32,143 nucleotides of DNA from SAR86 cluster bacterium (GTDB lineage Bacteria; Pseudomonadota; Gammaproteobacteria; Pseudomonadales; Pseudohongiellaceae), in assembly GCA_002746215.1 (NCBI GenBank), contig NVWI01000001.1, forward strand, positions 479,140 to 511,282, given 5' to 3'. Shown piece by piece: positions 28,675 through 32,143 of this stretch; the first letter of the stretch is position 1; each line of letters opens with the position of its first letter. A program made the translations under genes and the position numbers. The notes under the pieces are model-generated. The model was not told where the DNA came from. It did not search any database and saw only the letters and a list, made by a program, of their open reading frames with translations.

Positions 28675-29196
28675 ATGATAATAAATTTTTTCAGTAAATT
28701 TGTATTTATTGGTATTGGCTCTAATCTTTGGTTGGGTTTAAGAACGCCTAAAGATAATGTACTGGAAGCTATTGAGTATTTAAAAAAACTAAGCGATGAG
28801 CCACTTCAGGTTTCATCCCTGATTGAAAGTAAGCCCTTTGATTGTCCGCCTGGTTCTCCTGATTTTGTTAATGCAGTTGTTGCATTAGTGCCTAAAAAAA
28901 ATGAAACGCCTCTCAGTTTTTTATATGCGTTACAGCATATAGAAAATAGTATGGGACGAGTGCGTAGTGGTTTAAAAAATGAAGCCAGAATAATTGATTT
29001 AGATTTACTGTTATTTAAAGCGGAAACTAATGCTAGTGAAGAACTGATGTTGCCACACCCAGAAATACTCAATAGAAATTTTGTGCTAGAGCCTTTGCAA
29101 GAGATTTTTCACCGAGAGTGTTTTAAAAAAGACGAGTTTGATAGCTTGATTCGATTTATAAAAAAAACTCCGCCTAAAAAGGCGGAGTTAAGCTAA
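28675..29196 (+). CDS. folK: HPPK: 2-amino-4-hydroxy-6-hydroxymethyldihydropteridine diphosphokinase FolK
   Basis: FolK transfers pyrophosphate from ATP to the hydroxymethyl pterin in folate synthesis. The 173-residue product has the N-terminal FIGIGSNLW, the pterin-site sequence in KPFDCPPGSPDFVNAVV, and the signature RVRSGLKNEARIIDLDLLLF with the two metal-binding Asp (IDLD), then LPHPEILNRNFVLEPLQEI. The DNA is AT-rich with long A-runs, more so than neighbouring genes. It stands alone after hemE, not beside pcnB as in many gammaproteobacteria. Its last codons also form a terminator for the opposite strand. The weak GGGA site before the ATG suggests low expression. Confidence 0.92.
   Translation: MIINFFSKFVFIGIGSNLWLGLRTPKDNVLEAIEYLKKLSDEPLQVSSLIESKPFDCPPGSPDFVNAVVALVPKKNETPLSFLYALQHIENSMGRVRSGLKNEARIIDLDLLLFKAETNASEELMLPHPEILNRNFVLEPLQEIFHRECFKKDEFDSLIRFIKKTPPKKAELS
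29160..29189 (-). terminator. Rho-independent terminator for bioA, inside the folK 3' end
   Basis: AACTCCGCCT (29166-29175) and AGGCGGAGTT (29180-29189) form a perfect 10-bp GC-rich stem with loop AAAA. The A-run at 29160-29167 reads as a U-tract only on the minus strand, so the terminator serves the leftward transcript from bioA. It lies within the codons for folK KTPPKKAEL and so overlaps coding sequence. Confidence 0.75.
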
Positions 29197-29339
29197 GAGG
29201 ATAGTAAACATCCCGAGTTTGCTTGGTTACTTATAGATTACGTCAAACATCTACAACTAAGCACATGGGGGAAACCATAAATACTACGGTTTAATTTTAG
29301 ATAGGCCCTTAAAATAAACTGGGAGGTGGCTCACAAAAT

Positions 29340-30632
29340 TTAACTCTTGCTGTCAGTGTTAAGTTCTTCTAATTCAGTGAATTCAATGATCACTTGTGTC
29401 AGTTTACTAAGTTCTTCTTTTTTAATGATGTAAGGCGGCATGATATAGAGCAGTTTGCCGAAAGGGCGTATCCAAACACCTTTGCTGACAAAAAATGCTT
29501 GTGCCATTTTTAAATCAACGGCATCTTTCATTTCAACAACGCCGATTGCGCCTAATACTCTAACATCACTAACTGTTGTGCTTTCTAGGCATACTTTTAA
29601 TTCTGTTAATAATTGTTGTTCGATACTTTTTACTGTTTCTTGCCAGGGTGATTCCAGTAATAATTTTATACTGGCTATAGCTGTCGCACAGGCCAGTGGG
29701 TTACCCATAAATGTTGGGCCATGCATAAAGACTCCGCCATCTTTTGAAATCCCAGCACTGACTTTTTCAGTGCAAAGTGTTGCAGCCAAACTCATGTAGC
29801 CGCCAGTCAGGGCCTTGCCCAAGCAAAGAATATCGGGTGCAATATTTGCGTGTTCACAGGCGAAAAGTTTGCCTGTTCTACCAAAGCCGGTAGCGATCTC
29901 ATCGGCAATTAATAAGACATCATATTCGTCACACAAAGTTCTGACTCTAGTTAAGTAATCAGCCGAGTAAAACCACATGCCGCCGGTAGCTTGGACAATC
30001 GGTTCTAAAATAATGGCGGCGATTTTATCTTGATGGGACTGCAATAAAGATTTAATACTTGAGATATCTTTTTCAGAGCATAAGTCTCCGAAACGGCAAG
30101 CTGGCTTTTCAGCAAAATAGTTAAGTGGCATGCTGTCTTTGAACAAATGATGCATGCCAGTAACAGGGTCACAGACAGACATAGCCGTAAAAGTATCACC
30201 ATGATAAGCACCACGTAAACTAAGTATCTTACTTTTTGTTTGCTTACCTTGATTGATCCAAAACTGCTTAGCCATTTTAATAGCGACTTCAACGGCTACT
30301 GAACCGGAATCGGAAATGAATATTTTTTGTAGCGATGGAGGCGTAATGCTAATGAGAAGTTTTGCTAATTCGATAGCCGGTTCGTGAGTAAGTCCACCGA
30401 ACATGACGTGGGCCATATTTTCGAGTTGCCCACAAACTGCTTTATTAAGTTCTGGTCGGTTGTAACCGTGAATCATGCTCCACCAGGATGCCATGCCATC
30501 AATAAGGCGGCGGCCATCTTCAAGTTGTATGTAAACGCCTTCAGCTTTAACCACAGGATAAACGGGCAAGGGGGTTTGCATGGATGTATAAGGGTGCCAG
30601 ATATGGTTTTTATCGAATTCAGTATCAATCAT
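29340..30632 (-). CDS. bioA: Adenosylmethionine--8-amino-7-oxononanoate aminotransferase BioA
   Basis: BioA uses SAM as amino donor to make 7,8-diaminopelargonate in biotin synthesis. The 430-residue class III aminotransferase begins HIWHPYTSM, typical of BioA, and shows [27 protein letters not shown], the PLP-contacting Asp244 ([14 protein letters not shown]) and the Schiff-base Lys273 ([10 protein letters not shown]). It is not next to other bio genes in this window, and I see no BirA operator upstream. The ATG at 30632 has no clear ribosome site. It converges on folK, with a 143-base gap that I cannot assign. Confidence 0.96.
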   Translation of the reverse strand: MIDTEFDKNHIWHPYTSMQTPLPVYPVVKAEGVYIQLEDGRRLIDGMASWWSMIHGYNRPELNKAVCGQLENMAHVMFGGLTHEPAIELAKLLISITPPSLQKIFISDSGSVAVEVAIKMAKQFWINQGKQTKSKILSLRGAYHGDTFTAMSVCDPVTGMHHLFKDSMPLNYFAEKPACRFGDLCSEKDISSIKSLLQSHQDKIAAIILEPIVQATGGMWFYSADYLTRVRTLCDEYDVLLIADEIATGFGRTGKLFACEHANIAPDILCLGKALTGGYMSLAATLCTEKVSAGISKDGGVFMHGPTFMGNPLACATAIASIKLLLESPWQETVKSIEQQLLTELKVCLESTTVSDVRVLGAIGVVEMKDAVDLKMAQAFFVSKGVWIRPFGKLLYIMPPYIIKKEELSKLTQVIIEFTELEELNTDSKS

Positions 30633-30783
30633 CAGTAAGGATTTTAATCTAAAAAGAATTAGAAAGCCCTAAGCGAATGGTGTATCTAAAAACTCTAAAA
30701 AATAGCGTTGATTCTTGGACTAATGGAGAAAGATTAGGTAGCCTTGGTTTCGAAAAAGTAGAATCCACTTATCGGAGGGGAGC

Positions 30784-31158
30784 ATGAGTTCAATTGTAAG
30801 AAAATTTAGCATTGGAATAGCGCTGTTTGCTATGACTTCTTCACTAGGTCTAGCACAGGATCGTCAAATTGCTGGAACTAATTGTACAAATCCAGTAGTA
30901 CCGAGCATTCCTGGTGATGCAGGTCAAGATGTTGAGACACTTCTAGATGCACAAGATGCCGTACAAGCGTTCATGGCTGATTCAAACGCTTTTATTGATT
31001 GTTTAGAAAACGTTATGGATCGTCGCTCACGTCGTGGTTTAAACCAGGAAACCAGCGATCTATGGACGGCCTCAATTAATGGGAATATAGATGCGCAGGA
31101 AACAATTGCTGCGGCGTTTAATGAGCAAGTTCAAATTTACCAAGCCAGTGAAGATTAG
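30784..31158 (+). CDS. Small secreted protein of unknown function
   Basis: This 124-residue protein has a clear signal peptide: SSIVRKF, hydrophobic core IGIALFAMTSSLGLA, cleavage probably after Ala24. The mature part of about 100 residues has a Pro/Gly-rich start (CTNPVVPSIPGDAG), two cysteines (34 and 73) that could form a disulfide, and predicted amphipathic helices (about 50-80 and 100-120) with AQDAVQAFMADSNAFIDCLE and FNEQVQIYQA. The pattern resembles small uncharacterised secreted proteins that I recall from many proteobacteria, but I know of no named function. A very strong ribosome site (GGAGGGGAG) and a strong terminator suggest a well-expressed single-gene unit. Confidence 0.85.
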   Translation: MSSIVRKFSIGIALFAMTSSLGLAQDRQIAGTNCTNPVVPSIPGDAGQDVETLLDAQDAVQAFMADSNAFIDCLENVMDRRSRRGLNQETSDLWTASINGNIDAQETIAAAFNEQVQIYQASED

Positions 31159-31173
31159 TTTTGTTTCGTGAAT

Positions 31174-31203
31174 AAAAAAAGGGCTCTTTAGGGCCCTTTT
31201 TTT
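31174..31203. terminator. Strong bidirectional rho-independent terminator
   Basis: An A7-GGGCTC arm and a GGGCCC-T7 arm form a 13-bp stem (one G-U pair) with loop TTTA. The A- and T-runs give a U-tract on both strands. It separates the convergent genes at 30784-31158 (+) and 31212 (-). Confidence 0.88.
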
Positions 31204-31211
31204 ATATCTAG

Positions 31212-32143
31212 TTAGTTTAAGCCTCGCCTAATTAATAAAGGTTCTACATTAGGTTCACGGCCACGAAAATTTCTGAAAAGTTCCATGGCTTCAGTGCTAC
31301 CCCCCTGAGAAAGCAAGCTGTCCCTGAAGTGCTGCCCATTTTCTCTAAGCATTCCTCCATTCTCTTTAAACCACTCGACAGTATCAGCATCAAGTACCTC
31401 ACTCCAGATATAGGAATAATAACCTGCAGAATAGCCTCCCATAATGTGAGAAAAATAACTTAGACGATATCTGGGAGATACAGCAGGCAAGTCTATTCCA
31501 GCATTAACCAAGGCATCTGCTTCGAATTGCATGATGTCATCTGCATTGGGTATTTCATCGGCTGATAACTGGTGCAAGGCTAAATCAGTAAATGCTGCCG
31601 CGAGATATTCGGTTGTGGCAAAGCCCTGGTTAAACTTCTGGGAAGCTATTACACGCGCGAGTAACTCAGCAGGCAATGGCTCCCCTGTTGCGTAGTGTAC
31701 TGCATAATTTTCCAACACTTCAGGCCAGCTAGCCCACATTTCGTTAACTTGAGAAGGAAACTCTACAAAATCTCTTGGCACGCTGGTGCCGGAAAAAGAG
31801 GGATAAGTCACATTTGAAAACATGCCATGAAGCGCATGTCCAAACTCATGAAACATAGTGGTTACTTCATCAAACGTCATTAGTGTTGGTTCACCAGCAG
31901 GAGGTTCAGGTATATTCAGATGATTGGCAACAACCGCTTGCTGCTCCAGTAAACTGGATTGGCTTACATAGGCATTCATCCAGGCACCTCCACTTTTACT
32001 GGAGCGGGCATATAAATCCATAATAAAGAATGCCAGAGTATTGCCGTCTTGTTCTAATACTTCAAAAACACGCACGTCATCTTGGTATACCGGCAAATCT
32101 TTACGCTCTTCAAAGCTAAGGCCATAAATCTGTTCTGCCGCAT
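31212..32143 (-). CDS. M3-family peptidyl-dipeptidase Dcp-like, C-terminal part (5' end outside window)
   Basis: This is the C-terminal part of a thimet-oligopeptidase-family zinc peptidase that cleaves peptides, often at the C-terminus by dipeptides. About 310 residues are present of a family usually near 680-720; the frame stays open to the right edge (AAEQIYGLSFEERKDLP). The zinc motif HEFGH is visible in TMFHEFGHALHGMFS, followed by SGTSVPRDFVEFPSQVNEMWA, the Dcp-type version with the third ligand Glu in VEFPSQ; oligopeptidase A has a different sequence here. The substrate-binding region HIMGGYSAGYYSYIWSEVLDAD is also present (split as HIMGGYSAGYYS and YIWSEVLDAD). The N-terminus, and so a possible signal peptide, cannot be seen. 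Confidence 0.9.
   Translation of the reverse strand, partial: AAEQIYGLSFEERKDLPVYQDDVRVFEVLEQDGNTLAFFIMDLYARSSKSGGAWMNAYVSQSSLLEQQAVVANHLNIPEPPAGEPTLMTFDEVTTMFHEFGHALHGMFSNVTYPSFSGTSVPRDFVEFPSQVNEMWASWPEVLENYAVHYATGEPLPAELLARVIASQKFNQGFATTEYLAAAFTDLALHQLSADEIPNADDIMQFEADALVNAGIDLPAVSPRYRLSYFSHIMGGYSAGYYSYIWSEVLDADTVEWFKENGGMLRENGQHFRDSLLSQGGSTEAMELFRNFRGREPNVEPLLIRRGLN

Noticed and set aside
30633-30783. Promoters or a BirA operator between bioA and the small secreted protein
   Set aside because: TTGGAC (30715) and TAGAAT (30759) exist but their spacing is wrong for a single promoter, and no TTGTAAACC-type operator is present.

Overview
The window is a compact stretch of conserved chromosomal genes from a gammaproteobacterium. 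The gene order closely follows the Pseudomonas block hemE-gltDB-aroB-aroK-pilQPONM-ponA / rpmE-priA-(SPOR protein)-hslVU-DUF971 and ubiE-ubiJ-ubiB-hisI-hisE-tatABC. AT-rich intergenic DNA and codon use (judged by eye) suggest a moderately low-GC, possibly marine, relative of the Pseudomonadales/Cellvibrionales/Oceanospirillales rather than Pseudomonas itself. I see no tRNA, rRNA, insertion sequence, prophage or CRISPR array. Both ends cut a gene: dtd on the left and a Dcp-type M3 peptidase on the right.

Layout. Positions 1-293 hold the 3' end of dtd (+). From 5.9 kb down to 0.4 kb a minus-strand run carries ubiE-ubiJ-ubiB (ubiquinone), hisI-hisE (histidine) and tatA-tatB-tatC (twin-arginine export). 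From 11.15 kb down to 6.0 kb a second minus-strand group holds priA, a SPOR-domain FtsN-like protein, hslV, hslU and a DUF971 gene. A heat-shock-like promoter candidate lies before hslV. A plus-strand pair follows, a small chorismate mutase and rpmE; rpmE has its own promoter and a hairpin leader. mrcA/ponA (PBP1a, minus) and pilMNOPQ (plus) diverge from a 437-bp intergenic region. aroK and aroB follow pilQ, then gltB-gltD-hemE from a good sigma70-type promoter, then folK. bioA (minus), a small secreted protein of unknown function (plus) and the M3 peptidase (minus, partial) close the window.

How the genes work together. PilM-PilN-PilO-PilP form the cytoplasm-to-periplasm alignment complex of the type IV pilus machine and PilQ is the outer-membrane secretin. 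AroK and AroB act in the shikimate pathway, and the chorismate mutase acts on its end product. GltB and GltD make glutamate synthase. UbiE, UbiJ and UbiB belong to ubiquinone synthesis. HslVU is a cytoplasmic protease.

I found no clear new multi-gene system. The points most worth a second look are regulatory or structural: the rpmE leader hairpin, a 15-bp perfect inverted repeat with a nested hairpin between hemE and folK, a bioA terminator written into the folK coding end, the sigma32-like hslV promoter, the small secreted protein at 30.8 kb, and departures from the Pseudomonas gene order (no argS beside priA, no damX between aroB and gltB, and a chorismate mutase inserted before rpmE).
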